A stretch of DNA of 41,954 bases. It comes from an uncultured Bacteroidia bacterium. Lineage in GTDB: Bacteria; Bacteroidota; Bacteroidia; Bacteroidales; Prolixibacteraceae. This document shows, piece by piece, positions 25,950 to 34,121 of this stretch. The DNA lies in the NCBI GenBank assembly GCA_903902325.1, contig CAIUUO010000037.1, forward strand, positions 1-41,954, given 5' to 3'. The notes under the pieces are model-generated. The model was not told where the DNA came from. It searched no databases and was given only the letters and a program-made list of their open reading frames with translations. How positions within the stretch are numbered: the stretch's first letter is position 1; each line of letters begins with the position of its first letter. Made by a program: the position numbers and the translations under genes.

Positions 25950-26396
25950 ATGAAATTGAAACTCAACTGGGGACATGCCCTCATCCTGTTCTTCCTGATT
26001 TTTTTCATCTGGGTATTCAGTTTCGTATTCTTTGCCATGCGCCAGCACGACGATCTGGTAACCGATGATTATTATCAGCAAGGAGCAAAATACAGCGACC
26101 AGATCAATATAAACAGAAGATCGGCACCTTATCAGGACAGCCTTGAAATCAATACATCCGGTAAAAAGATTGAGATATCACTTTGCAAAAGTCTGACAAC
26201 ATCCGTTGATTCTATGCAAGTATATTTCTTCCGCTCATCCGACAAGGCCAAAGACCTGAGATTCGGCTTCAGTAAACCTGTCTCACCACTTCTGATCGAT
26301 AAAAACGGATTGGTGCATGGACGCTACCAGGTTTACATCAGCTGGAAAGAGAAGGGGGAGAAGTTTATGGTGAACAAAACTGTTGATATCGAATAA
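25950..26396 (+). CDS. ccoH: FixH/CcoH-family protein
   Basis: The protein has 148 residues with an N-terminal helix at about residues 10-30 (ALILFFLIFFIWVFSFVFFA), followed by the FixH-type stretch MRQHDDLVTDDYYQQGAKYS and a beta-rich periplasmic domain ending KGEKFMVNKTVDIE. CcoH is needed for stable assembly of cbb3 oxidase. The DDYYQQG segment and the position after ccoG are the best evidence. A TAA at 26394-26396 ends the gene, and a palindromic element begins two bases later. Confidence 0.88.
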   Translation: MKLKLNWGHALILFFLIFFIWVFSFVFFAMRQHDDLVTDDYYQQGAKYSDQININRRSAPYQDSLEINTSGKKIEISLCKSLTTSVDSMQVYFFRSSDKAKDLRFGFSKPVSPLLIDKNGLVHGRYQVYISWKEKGEKFMVNKTVDIE

Positions 26397-26397
26397 T

Positions 26398-26512
26398 AAG
26401 TGCCTAGAGTGCCTAGAGTATTTAAAGTGCCTAGAGTACTTGCGCTATTTGCAGTATTTGTTGGGAGTTGATAACTTTAGGCATTTTAGGCACTCTAGGC
26501 AATTTAGGCACT
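26398..26512. repeat. Palindromic 9-nt-word element, copy 3
   Basis: The left arm reads TGCCTAGAG, TGCCTAGAG, TATTTAAAG and TGCCTAGAG. The right arm is the reverse complement of TGCCTAAAT, TGCCTAGAG, TGCCTAAAA and TGCCTAAAG. The 36-base core differs from that of copy 2 at about five positions and shares TATTTGTTGGGAGT. The copy fills the space between ccoH and the TauE/SafE gene. Confidence 0.85.
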
Positions 26513-26538
26513 AGATGAAAATATATAACGATCATTCA

Positions 26539-27297
26539 ATGACCATCCTTTACACCGCTCTCCTCCTTGGCCTGATGGGCAGCCTGCACTGCGTCGGCAT
26601 GTGCGGGCCCATAGCGCTTAGTTTGCCACTGCGTGGCAATACGATTGTTCAGAAAATTTGGGGTAGCATTCTCTGGAGTTTGGGCCGGATCGTCACTTAC
26701 AGCCTGATGGGCGCCCTGTTCGGACTCATAGGCGCCGGATTCAAATTGATCGGTTACCAGCAAGTCATCTCCGTCACCATCGGTATACTGATGATATTGT
26801 CTGTCTTCCTGCCATCCATCTTTAAAAAATATGCCTCGGGGGGATTGCTTTCACTCTTCAATCCGATACGGAAAGGTATGCAAAAGTTATTCCAGGAAAA
26901 GAACAACAAAGCACTCTTCCTCATAGGGATCTTCAACGGACTACTACCCTGCGGACTGGTTTACATGGCTGTAGCCGGGGCAATCGGCATGGCCGATTTT
27001 CGGCTGGCAATCGCCTACATGGCCCTCTTCGGGCTTGGGACTCTCCCCATGTTACTGATGATCTCCATGCTGGGAAATGTCATCAGCCAAACCATACGAA
27101 AGAAAATCAACCAGATGGTTCCGATTGTGGTGGTATTGATTGGCGTCATTTTTATCCTCAGGGGCCTCACCCTGGGCATTCCCTATCTGAGTCCGCCAAA
27201 AGAGAAACTTTCTCCCACCATGCACATGAGGGCAGATACCGCAAGTGTTGCAAAAGCTGTGGAGAATTCATGCTGCCACCCGGATAGCCTGAAGTAA
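26539..27297 (+). CDS. TauE/SafE-type (urease accessory UreH-like) membrane protein
   Basis: The protein has ~250 residues with six likely helices. The N-terminal MGSLHCVGMCGPIALSLPL, with two Cys and a His, and the internal GIFNGLLPCGLVYMAVAGAI are typical of TauE/SafE family members that sit in cbb3 or copper clusters. Such proteins are often annotated as sulfite exporters, but here metal (copper) transport for the oxidase fits the context better; this is inference. The tail holds MHMRADTASVAKAVENSCCHPD, with Met, His and Cys residues that could bind metal. An ATG at 26515 is in frame but follows the repeat directly; the ATG at 26539 matches family starts. GGATAAA repeats begin just after the stop. 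Confidence 0.78.
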   Translation: MTILYTALLLGLMGSLHCVGMCGPIALSLPLRGNTIVQKIWGSILWSLGRIVTYSLMGALFGLIGAGFKLIGYQQVISVTIGILMILSVFLPSIFKKYASGGLLSLFNPIRKGMQKLFQEKNNKALFLIGIFNGLLPCGLVYMAVAGAIGMADFRLAIAYMALFGLGTLPMLLMISMLGNVISQTIRKKINQMVPIVVVLIGVIFILRGLTLGIPYLSPPKEKLSPTMHMRADTASVAKAVENSCCHPDSLK

Positions 27298-27569
27298 GGA
27301 AAAAGGATAAAGGATAAAGGATAAAGTGAAGAACGCTCCAATCAACATTTCCCTTAACTTGCAACCCGTAACAAAGGATAAAGGATAAAGGCGAAAGGAT
27401 AAAGTAAGAATGGTCCAATCATCAATTCCTGCAACATGTAACCTGTAACTTGTAACCTGCAACAAAGGAAAAATTAAAAAGGATAAAGGCAAAAGTAAAG
27501 AACGCTCCAATCCAGATTGACACATCTCATATCTCATATCTCATAACTCATATCTCATAACTCATAACT
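27298..27569. repeat. Composite tandem-word array between TauE/SafE gene and ccoI
   Basis: About three copies of a module are present. Each has a run of GGATAAA words, an AAAGTNAAGAACGCTCCAATC-like tag (near 27324, 27402 and 27494) and, in two copies, a TGTAAC run (near 27355 and 27430-27465). A CTCATAA/CTCATAT run (27527-27569) closes the array 18 bases before ccoI. No gene is present. The tag and GGATAAA words recur at 35150 and 35825. Confidence 0.8.
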
Positions 27570-27587
27570 TTACCCTCAACATTCCCT

Positions 27588-29975
27588 ATGTCCTCCGATA
27601 ACCAATGCCTGCACTGCGGATCCGATTGCGGAAGAATCCCCGTAAAATGGGATGACAAGCTTTTTTGCTGCGATGGATGCAGCATGGTCTTCAGGATACT
27701 GAATGAACACAAGCTGACCCAATACTATTCGCTTGAAAAAACGCCGGGGATCAAAGTCGAGGATCTTTCCTACGACACCAAATATGCCTACCTCGACAGG
27801 GAGGAAGTCAAGGCGGGTTTGTTCGAGTTCCTGGAGGCCGACATTGCCAAAGTGACCTTTTACATCCCGGTTATTCACTGCATTTCCTGTATCTGGTTGC
27901 TTGAGCACCTAAACAAACTGAATCCGGGAATTCTCAATTCTACAGTTAATTTCATCACAAAAAAGGTCACCATTACTTTCAATACTGCAGAAATATCACT
28001 GCGTCAGTTGGTTGAACTTTTGGTGGCAATCCATTACATCCCCGACATCTCCCCGCAGACCCTGGGAAAGAAAGAGGGAGAGGGCGGAAACAAATCCCTG
28101 CTCTACAAAATTGGAGTAGCCGGTTTCGTATTCGGCAATGTTATGCTTTACAGCCTTCCCGAATACCTGAACCACAAGCCGTTGGGCGAATCGCTCGGAA
28201 CATTCCTCTATTTCATGAGCTACTCCCTGCTGATACCACTGGTATTCTACAGTGGCAGCGACTACCTGATTTCTGCCTGGCAGAGCCTGAAACGGGGTAT
28301 CATCAACATCAATCTGCCGATCGCCATCGGCATCATCACCCTATTCTCAGTAACCACATTTGACGTGTTTTCCCTCAGGGGCCCCGGGTATTCCGACTCC
28401 CTGGCGGGATTCCTCTTCTTCCTGCTACTTGGACGATGGTACCAAAGCAAAAGTTACGAAGCACTTGCATTCGACAGGGACTACAAATCCTATTTCCCCG
28501 TTGCTGTCAGTAAACTGGCCGACGGTTCTGAGATCAGCACTTTGCTGGAAGAGATTGCCGTCGGGGATGAACTGTTGATCCGCAACAAGGAACTCATTCC
28601 GGCCGACTCCATCCTGGTAAGCGGGACAGCCCTGATCGATTACAGTTTTGTCACCGGTGAGTCGACCACCATCCGCAAAAACAGCGGTGAGTTCATCTAT
28701 GCCGGAGGCCGGCAAACAGGAGGCGCAATTACCGTGAAGGTCAGGAAGACAGTCAAGCAAAGCCATCTTACCCAGCTCTGGAACCAGGAGGAAGAAAAAA
28801 CGCATTCCGCCAAATCCATCGTCAACCTGACCGACCGTCTCAGCGCACCCTTTACTCTGATCATTATGGCCATCGCGGTGGCAGGACTGGCATGGTGGAC
28901 CTGGCATGGTGATTTGCACAAGGCATTGAACGTTTTTACCTCCGTGCTGATCGTTGCTTGCCCGTGTGCCCTCTCGATGTCACTGCCCTTCACGCTGGGC
29001 AGCGCCATGCGCCTCTTCGGCAAAAAGGGTATGTACCTCAAAAATACGACTGTGATCGAGAAAATAGTAAGGATCGACACCATTGTGTTCGACAAGACGG
29101 GTACCATCACCAAACCCGATGCCAACAGGATCCGGTTTATCGGAAATCCTCTGACGGAGGATGAAATCAGGATGGTGTACTCCCTCTCCCGCCAGTCTAC
29201 CCACCCGCTGAGCAACGCCATCGCCAGGTCTTACCAGGATTCGGAACCCATGGCCACGGTAGGTTTTGTCGAAATTCCGGGACGGGGAATATTTGGCAAA
29301 GTCAACAACCTGCCATGCAGGATGGGATCCATGGAGTACGTTACAGGAACAGCGGTAGAAACCACCAATCTTAGCTCCAGGGTTTATCTTTCTGTCAATG
29401 AACAGGTCAAGGGTTATTTCACCATCGAAAACCAGTACCGCGAAGGTTTCGATAGCCTGATGCATGAGTTGAAGGGCCATTTCGATATCTACCTGCTCTC
29501 GGGCGACAACGATGCGGAACGGGAGCGGCTGACCAGGTATTTCGAACCCGATAAGATGTTCTTCAACCAGCAGGCCCAGCAGAAAATGGATTTCATACGT
29601 TCGCTACAGCTACAGGGCAAAAAAGTACTGATGACAGGTGACGGACTGAATGATGCCGGCGCCTTCCTGCAAAGTGAAGTGGCCCTCTCCATCGCCGACG
29701 ACATCTACCACTTCTCCCCTGCCGGCGATGCCATCGTGGAGGCCTCCCGGCTCGGACATCTCTACCGGTTTATCCGTTTTGCCCGCCAATCGCTCGGGAT
29801 CGTCCGGATCAGTTTTACCATCTCCTTCCTTTACAACATCGCTGGTTTGTCGTATGCCCTATCGGGACACCTCTCACCTGTTGTGGCAGCCATACTGATG
29901 CCAGTCAGTTCAATTTCCGTAGTAGCTTTTGCCACTTTTGCCACGACATGGGTAGGGAAAAAGGCGTTGGCCTAA
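27588..29975 (+). CDS. ccoI: Copper-transporting P1B-type ATPase CcoI/FixI
   Basis: A membrane ATPase linked to copper delivery for the cbb3 oxidase. The total is 795 residues. The N-terminus has a Cys-rich zinc-ribbon-like region (CLHCGSDC, then CCDGCSM) and an HMA-like domain with CISC (Cys98, Cys101). TGEST near 356-360 marks the actuator, CPC at 458-460 is the transport motif, DKTGT at 502-506 is the phosphorylation site, and TGDGLNDAG near 683 is the hinge. Eight helices are plausible. The Cys-rich N-terminus plus HMA is typical of the FixI branch. The gene lies last in the oxidase cluster and ends before a leader with a TAAATTTG at 30047-30054. Confidence 0.93.
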   Translation: MSSDNQCLHCGSDCGRIPVKWDDKLFCCDGCSMVFRILNEHKLTQYYSLEKTPGIKVEDLSYDTKYAYLDREEVKAGLFEFLEADIAKVTFYIPVIHCISCIWLLEHLNKLNPGILNSTVNFITKKVTITFNTAEISLRQLVELLVAIHYIPDISPQTLGKKEGEGGNKSLLYKIGVAGFVFGNVMLYSLPEYLNHKPLGESLGTFLYFMSYSLLIPLVFYSGSDYLISAWQSLKRGIININLPIAIGIITLFSVTTFDVFSLRGPGYSDSLAGFLFFLLLGRWYQSKSYEALAFDRDYKSYFPVAVSKLADGSEISTLLEEIAVGDELLIRNKELIPADSILVSGTALIDYSFVTGESTTIRKNSGEFIYAGGRQTGGAITVKVRKTVKQSHLTQLWNQEEEKTHSAKSIVNLTDRLSAPFTLIIMAIAVAGLAWWTWHGDLHKALNVFTSVLIVACPCALSMSLPFTLGSAMRLFGKKGMYLKNTTVIEKIVRIDTIVFDKTGTITKPDANRIRFIGNPLTEDEIRMVYSLSRQSTHPLSNAIARSYQDSEPMATVGFVEIPGRGIFGKVNNLPCRMGSMEYVTGTAVETTNLSSRVYLSVNEQVKGYFTIENQYREGFDSLMHELKGHFDIYLLSGDNDAERERLTRYFEPDKMFFNQQAQQKMDFIRSLQLQGKKVLMTGDGLNDAGAFLQSEVALSIADDIYHFSPAGDAIVEASRLGHLYRFIRFARQSLGIVRISFTISFLYNIAGLSYALSGHLSPVVAAILMPVSSISVVAFATFATTWVGKKALA

Positions 29976-30098
29976 TGTTCCAAAAAACATTTACAAAACC
30001 TACAAACAATAATTCCCGCAGTCAGGAAATTGATGATTATTTGCATTAAATTTGGTTGAGATAAATCCAAATGTTCACTGTCATTTAATCAGGACGAT

Positions 30099-31376
30099 AT
30101 GTCTACTTCCCGTCGTAAATTCCTCGCCACTTCCCTCACAGGCGGTCTGGCAGCAACCATTCCTGCTTCAGCCTTTGCTTCAAAAACTGAAACCAATGTG
30201 GAGACGGTCTATGCCAGGCTCGACGAAATCCTGAAAAAGGAGGTTTTGAAAAAGGCGCTGTTCACCACACCAGTCATCATCGAGACACTTGAATTACTTC
30301 GGTACAAGGACAGCTTTCTCTGCCATGTGCGCTCCAAGGAGGGTGCCGAGGGATGGTCGTTTGCCAACGACGGTCCGATGAAGACCTTTTATCCGGTATT
30401 CCTCAATAGATTGCAGCCATTTTTTATCGGGAAGGATGCCCGCGACCTTGAATCGTTGCTCGAAGAGGCCTACGTGTACCAGAGCAATTACAAATTCCAG
30501 AGTTATGCACTTTGGGTGCCTATGGCCACCATCGAATTTGCCATCCTCGACATGCTGGGTAAAATCGCAGGAAAATCAATGGGAGAGCTGATCGGAGATA
30601 TCCACCATTCGGAAATCGCCTTTTACCAGGCCAACAGCGAACGCGACATTACCGGTGAGGAGGTACTGAAACATCTCCAGCAGGAGTTGGCAGCTTCAAA
30701 AACCAAGGCATTGAAATTCAAGGTGGGCGGACGCATGAGTCATCCCGAGTTTCCGCCAGACAGGTCCGTTAAACTGATTCCGATGGTGCGCAAGATATTC
30801 GGGGACGAAATGCACCTGTATGCCGATTCCAATGGCTCGTACGATGCCAGGGAAGCGATCCGTATCGGAAAGTTGCTGCAGGAATACAAGTACGAACATT
30901 ATGAAGAGCCGGTACCCTTCGACTGGTATGAAGAGACCAAGCAGGTGGCAGATGCGCTGACAATCCCGATTGCCGGCGGCGAGCAGGAAGCAAGCATGCA
31001 CAATTTCCGCTGGCTGATTGCCAACGATGCCCTGCAAATCGTGCAACCGGACCTTTATTACTTCGGTGGCATGATCCGCTCGACAAGGGTGGCACGGATG
31101 GCTGCGGCTTTCGGTAAACCCATCACACCGCACATATCCGACGGAATGGGATACATGTACATGATGCATTTTGTTGCCACACTGCCTAATGCAGGTCCCT
31201 ACCATGAATTCAAGGGAAACAATAAGATACCGATCGAATGCAAAACTTCCTCGCTTCTCATCAACAATGGTGTGATCAAAGTTCCGACAGGGCCGGGTTC
31301 CGGAGTGGAGATTGATCCGGATTATCAAAAAAAATATAAAATCGTTGCGCTTGACAATAAAAACAATCAACAATAA
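30099..31376 (+). CDS. Exported mandelate racemase/muconate-lactonizing-type enzyme (enolase superfamily)
   Basis: The protein has 425 residues with a Tat-type N-terminus (TSRRKFLATS, then a hydrophobic stretch to about residue 27). The enolase-superfamily barrel shows KFKVGG (Lys206, Lys208), the metal ligands Asp243 (YADSNG), Glu269 or Glu270 (YEEPVP) and Glu295 (AGGEQ), Asp318 (QPDLYYFGG) and His345 (TPHISDG). The Lys-x-Lys and His residues point to the mandelate racemase subgroup, which abstracts a proton alpha to a carboxylate, as in sugar-acid dehydratases. Substrate cannot be told. A TAAATTTG 45 bases upstream may be its -7 element. A perfect hairpin separates it from the amidase. Confidence 0.85.
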   Translation: MSTSRRKFLATSLTGGLAATIPASAFASKTETNVETVYARLDEILKKEVLKKALFTTPVIIETLELLRYKDSFLCHVRSKEGAEGWSFANDGPMKTFYPVFLNRLQPFFIGKDARDLESLLEEAYVYQSNYKFQSYALWVPMATIEFAILDMLGKIAGKSMGELIGDIHHSEIAFYQANSERDITGEEVLKHLQQELAASKTKALKFKVGGRMSHPEFPPDRSVKLIPMVRKIFGDEMHLYADSNGSYDAREAIRIGKLLQEYKYEHYEEPVPFDWYEETKQVADALTIPIAGGEQEASMHNFRWLIANDALQIVQPDLYYFGGMIRSTRVARMAAAFGKPITPHISDGMGYMYMMHFVATLPNAGPYHEFKGNNKIPIECKTSSLLINNGVIKVPTGPGSGVEIDPDYQKKYKIVALDNKNNQQ

Positions 31377-31388
31377 ATAATCAAATTC

Positions 31389-31447
31389 ACCACAATAGGC
31401 ACATAGGTCACAGTAGAACCTATTGTGACCTATGTGCCTATTGTGGT
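31389..31447. repeat. Perfect 24-bp hairpin of the ACCACAATAGGCACATAGG type
   Basis: Left arm 31389-31412 and right arm 31424-31447 are perfect reverse complements around an 11-base loop. The outer word ACCACAA is shared with the hairpins at 33118 and 34697. It lies 13 bases after the upstream stop and 12 bases before the amidase ATG, so it may be a processing or attenuation hairpin inside one transcript. The right arm is followed by TTAAAAAATTAA, not by a clean T run. Confidence 0.85.
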
Positions 31448-31459
31448 TAAAAAATTAAC

Positions 31460-33064
31460 ATGAAAAGAAGACTCTTCCTAACCAACAGCGTTTTGGCCGG
31501 AATTTCATTGTCCACCTTGCCTTTGATATCATGTAATCTTACTCCGCAACCTGGTACCACTGAAAACAAATCGAAGGAAAACCTCGATGAATTAACCATC
31601 GCCGAACTCCAGGAAACTGTTAAATCCGGGAAGCTCACCTATGTCGCGCTTACCAAAATCTACCTAAAACGGATCGGGGAACTGGACAAAGCAGGACCGC
31701 TTTTGAATGCAGTGATTGAAATCAATCCGGATGCGCTCACCATGGCCGAACAGATGGACCAGGAGCGCATGGCTGGTAAATTGCGCGGACCGCTGCACGG
31801 AATTCCGATCCTGATCAAGGACAACATCAACAGCGGCGACAAGATGCAGACCACTGCGGGCTCCCTCGCACTCGCCGGCAACATTGTGAAAGAAGATGCA
31901 TTTATACTGAAAAGACTCAGGGAGGCCGGTGCCGTCCTGCTGGGCAAGACGAACCTCAGTGAATGGGCCAATTTCAGGTCCACCAGATCAACCAGCGGTT
32001 GGAGCAGCCGTGGTGGACAAACCAGGAATCCCTATCTGCTCGATCGCTCGCCCTGCGGTTCCAGTTCAGGCTCAGCAGTTGCTGTATCAGCAAATCTATG
32101 TGCTGTAGCAGTCGGAACAGAGACTGACGGTTCTATCGCCTGTCCTGCATCGATGAACGGCCTGACAGGCATCAAACCCACCATCGGATTGGTGAGCCGT
32201 TCGGGTATCATCCCCATCTCCAAATCACAGGATACGGCGGGGCCGCTCGCCCGTACGGTGACGGATGCGGTCATCATGCTGAATGCGATGACAGGAAACG
32301 ATCCTTCAGATGAGGCGATGGCTGTCAACAAGGATCAGATCACAGATTATACCAGATATCTGGATGCCAATGGATTGAAAGGAAAGAGGATCGGGGTTGA
32401 AAAGTCATTTCTCAAACTCCATGAAGGAATCGACCAAATCCTGAAACAGGCCTTATCCCAGATGGAGAAGGCCGGTGCAACCATTGTGGAGGTAGAGTTT
32501 ATGGCCAAAACCGCCGAATTCGGGAAGGCTGAATTTGAGATGATGGAGTTTGAATTCAAGGATGGATTGAACAAATATCTCGCTGCCGCCAACGGTAGGA
32601 TGAAATCACTGAAGGATGTTATTCAGTTCAACAGCCGGAATGAGGCGTCGGCCATGCCCTGGTTCAAGCAGGAGATCCTTGAGGGGTCAGAATTAAAGGG
32701 AGACCTCAACTCGAAGGAATATATCGCAGCCGTTCAGCAACTGAACAAATTGAAAATTTTCATTGATCAACTGTTTGTTGCACAAAAACTGGATGTTTTG
32801 TGCGGACCTGCTACCGGAACAGCCTGGTGCAACGATGTCATCAACGGGGATTTCTGGACCGGATACGGCGCCTATACTCCCGCTGCAATAGCCGGATATC
32901 CTTGCATCACGGTTCCCATGGGATTTGTCAGCGAGTTGCCAATCGGACTCTCATTTTTTGCCCAAGCCTTCCAGGAGCCTGCCATCATATCCTTAGGTTA
33001 CGCTTACGAACAAATCTCCAAAAACAGAAGGGCTCCAAAATTCATTCCTACTCTGAAAGTGTAG
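31460..33064 (+). CDS. Amidase-signature hydrolase, lipoprotein
   Basis: The protein has 534 residues. The N-terminus is a lipoprotein signal ending LISC (Cys25). The amidase-signature Ser-cisSer-Lys triad is visible: Lys120 in GIPILIKDNI, the Ser-rich SPCGSSSGSA near 201-203, and Ser225 in GTETDGSIACPAS. The C-terminal part holds GYPCITVPMGF and SFFAQAFQEP, typical of the family. It hydrolyses an amide of unknown identity, probably on the periplasmic face, and may act with the enolase-superfamily enzyme upstream, though nothing in the sequence proves a common pathway. Many AS-family proteins in this phylum are lipoproteins like this. Confidence 0.9.
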   Translation: MKRRLFLTNSVLAGISLSTLPLISCNLTPQPGTTENKSKENLDELTIAELQETVKSGKLTYVALTKIYLKRIGELDKAGPLLNAVIEINPDALTMAEQMDQERMAGKLRGPLHGIPILIKDNINSGDKMQTTAGSLALAGNIVKEDAFILKRLREAGAVLLGKTNLSEWANFRSTRSTSGWSSRGGQTRNPYLLDRSPCGSSSGSAVAVSANLCAVAVGTETDGSIACPASMNGLTGIKPTIGLVSRSGIIPISKSQDTAGPLARTVTDAVIMLNAMTGNDPSDEAMAVNKDQITDYTRYLDANGLKGKRIGVEKSFLKLHEGIDQILKQALSQMEKAGATIVEVEFMAKTAEFGKAEFEMMEFEFKDGLNKYLAAANGRMKSLKDVIQFNSRNEASAMPWFKQEILEGSELKGDLNSKEYIAAVQQLNKLKIFIDQLFVAQKLDVLCGPATGTAWCNDVINGDFWTGYGAYTPAAIAGYPCITVPMGFVSELPIGLSFFAQAFQEPAIISLGYAYEQISKNRRAPKFIPTLKV

Positions 33065-33117
33065 TGCTCTGAAATAAGAACAACCTACATTGTGCTCTTT
33101 GAGTTTTTACTTTGAGT

Positions 33118-33153
33118 CCTTTGTGGTAAAGTTTTAAGATTTAACCACAAAGG
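33118..33153. repeat. ACCACAAAGG hairpin, first copy
   Basis: CCTTTGTGGT (33118-33127) pairs with ACCACAAAGG (33144-33153) around a loop centred on TTTTAA. Further words GGTCACGAAGG and TTACACAAAG follow to about 33175. It is 54 bases after the amidase stop and could end that transcript. The same stem recurs at 34697-34732. Confidence 0.75.
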
Positions 33154-33192
33154 TCACGAAGGGTTACACAAAGATCCCTAAGGATGGATTTC

Positions 33193-33216
33193 ATTTGTAA
33201 TTTGTAATTTGTAATT
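33193..33216 (+). repeat. ATTTGTA tandem run upstream of the beta-lactamase gene
   Basis: Three perfect copies of ATTTGTA (33193-33213) plus ATT end eight bases before the ATG of the class D beta-lactamase gene. The spacing is close enough to overlap the ribosome-binding region. No gene is present. Confidence 0.7.
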
Positions 33217-33224
33217 AATAGCTA

Positions 33225-34022
33225 ATGCGTTTCGTAATATTCATTTGCTTAATTTTCAATATATTGCCTGCCATCGCACAACTTGATTTGGTCAAGCCGT
33301 TCAAGGATTGTGGTCTGGCGGGAAGTACCACGATTTACGATTACAAGCAACAGAAGTGGATTTTCAGCAATCCTGCAGATGCGGATAAGGCAAGTTTGCC
33401 AGCCTCAACGTTTAAAATCATCAACCTTCTGATCGCCCTGGAAACCGGTGTAATCAAGGATGAGAATGAGGTCATCAAATGGCCGGGATCCACGGATACC
33501 ACGAGATATGGATACAGACCCGAAATATACAGGGATATGACCGTCAGGGAGGCCTTCGAGGTATCGGCCGTCTGGGTATTTCTGGATCTGGCCAAAAAAA
33601 TTGGCAGGGAACGATACAAGCACTACCTGACCCTTTGCCGGTACGGGAACGCGGATCTTTCAGAAGAAAATCCCGATTTCTGGAACCTGGGCAATCTGGC
33701 GATTTCCCCCCGCAACCAAGTGGAATTAATGATAAAAATTTATGAGGGAAAGCTTCCCTTTTCCAAAAGAAATCTGGATATCCTGAAACATGTCATGGTG
33801 ACGGAACAAAATGAAAACTACACCATCCGCTCAAAAACAGGATGGACCAGGGAAAATCACACAGACTCCGGCTGGTGGGTCGGATATGTGGAAAGAAAGG
33901 ACAATGTCTGGTTCTTTGCCACCAGGATCAGCAAGGACCTGAGTGTGCCAAACCCAGGGTTCGGAAACTGCAGAAAGGAAATCACAAGAAAGATATTGAG
34001 GCGACTGGAGGTGATTGATTAA
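33225..34022 (+). CDS. Class D (OXA-type) beta-lactamase
   Basis: A serine beta-lactamase of 265 residues with a signal peptide (residues 1-18, cleavage near AIAQ). The active-site motifs are all present: Ser61-Thr-Phe-Lys64 (nucleophile and the lysine that is carboxylated in this class), Ser114-Ala-Val116 (the SxV motif), Tyr140-Gly-Asn142, Trp153 in DFWNLGNLAIS, and Lys204-Thr-Gly206-Trp. It may hydrolyse penicillins and perhaps other beta-lactams in the periplasm, though the spectrum cannot be read from the sequence. No integron, IS or regulator is beside it, so it looks chromosomal. Related proteins that sense beta-lactams (BlaR-like) have an N-terminal membrane domain, absent here. Confidence 0.9.
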   Translation: MRFVIFICLIFNILPAIAQLDLVKPFKDCGLAGSTTIYDYKQQKWIFSNPADADKASLPASTFKIINLLIALETGVIKDENEVIKWPGSTDTTRYGYRPEIYRDMTVREAFEVSAVWVFLDLAKKIGRERYKHYLTLCRYGNADLSEENPDFWNLGNLAISPRNQVELMIKIYEGKLPFSKRNLDILKHVMVTEQNENYTIRSKTGWTRENHTDSGWWVGYVERKDNVWFFATRISKDLSVPNPGFGNCRKEITRKILRRLEVID

Positions 34023-34121
34023 GTTATCGTTTATTCGTTAGTACATTCAGGAAAAGCGATAGCTTAAAATGAAAAATGAAAAATTACAATCAATAATTAA
34101 ATTTGTCGTTGACTAAGAAGA

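Noticed and set aside
28425-29480. Several long minus-strand frames (164-174 codons)
   Set aside because: They are antisense shadows of ccoI and show no domain.
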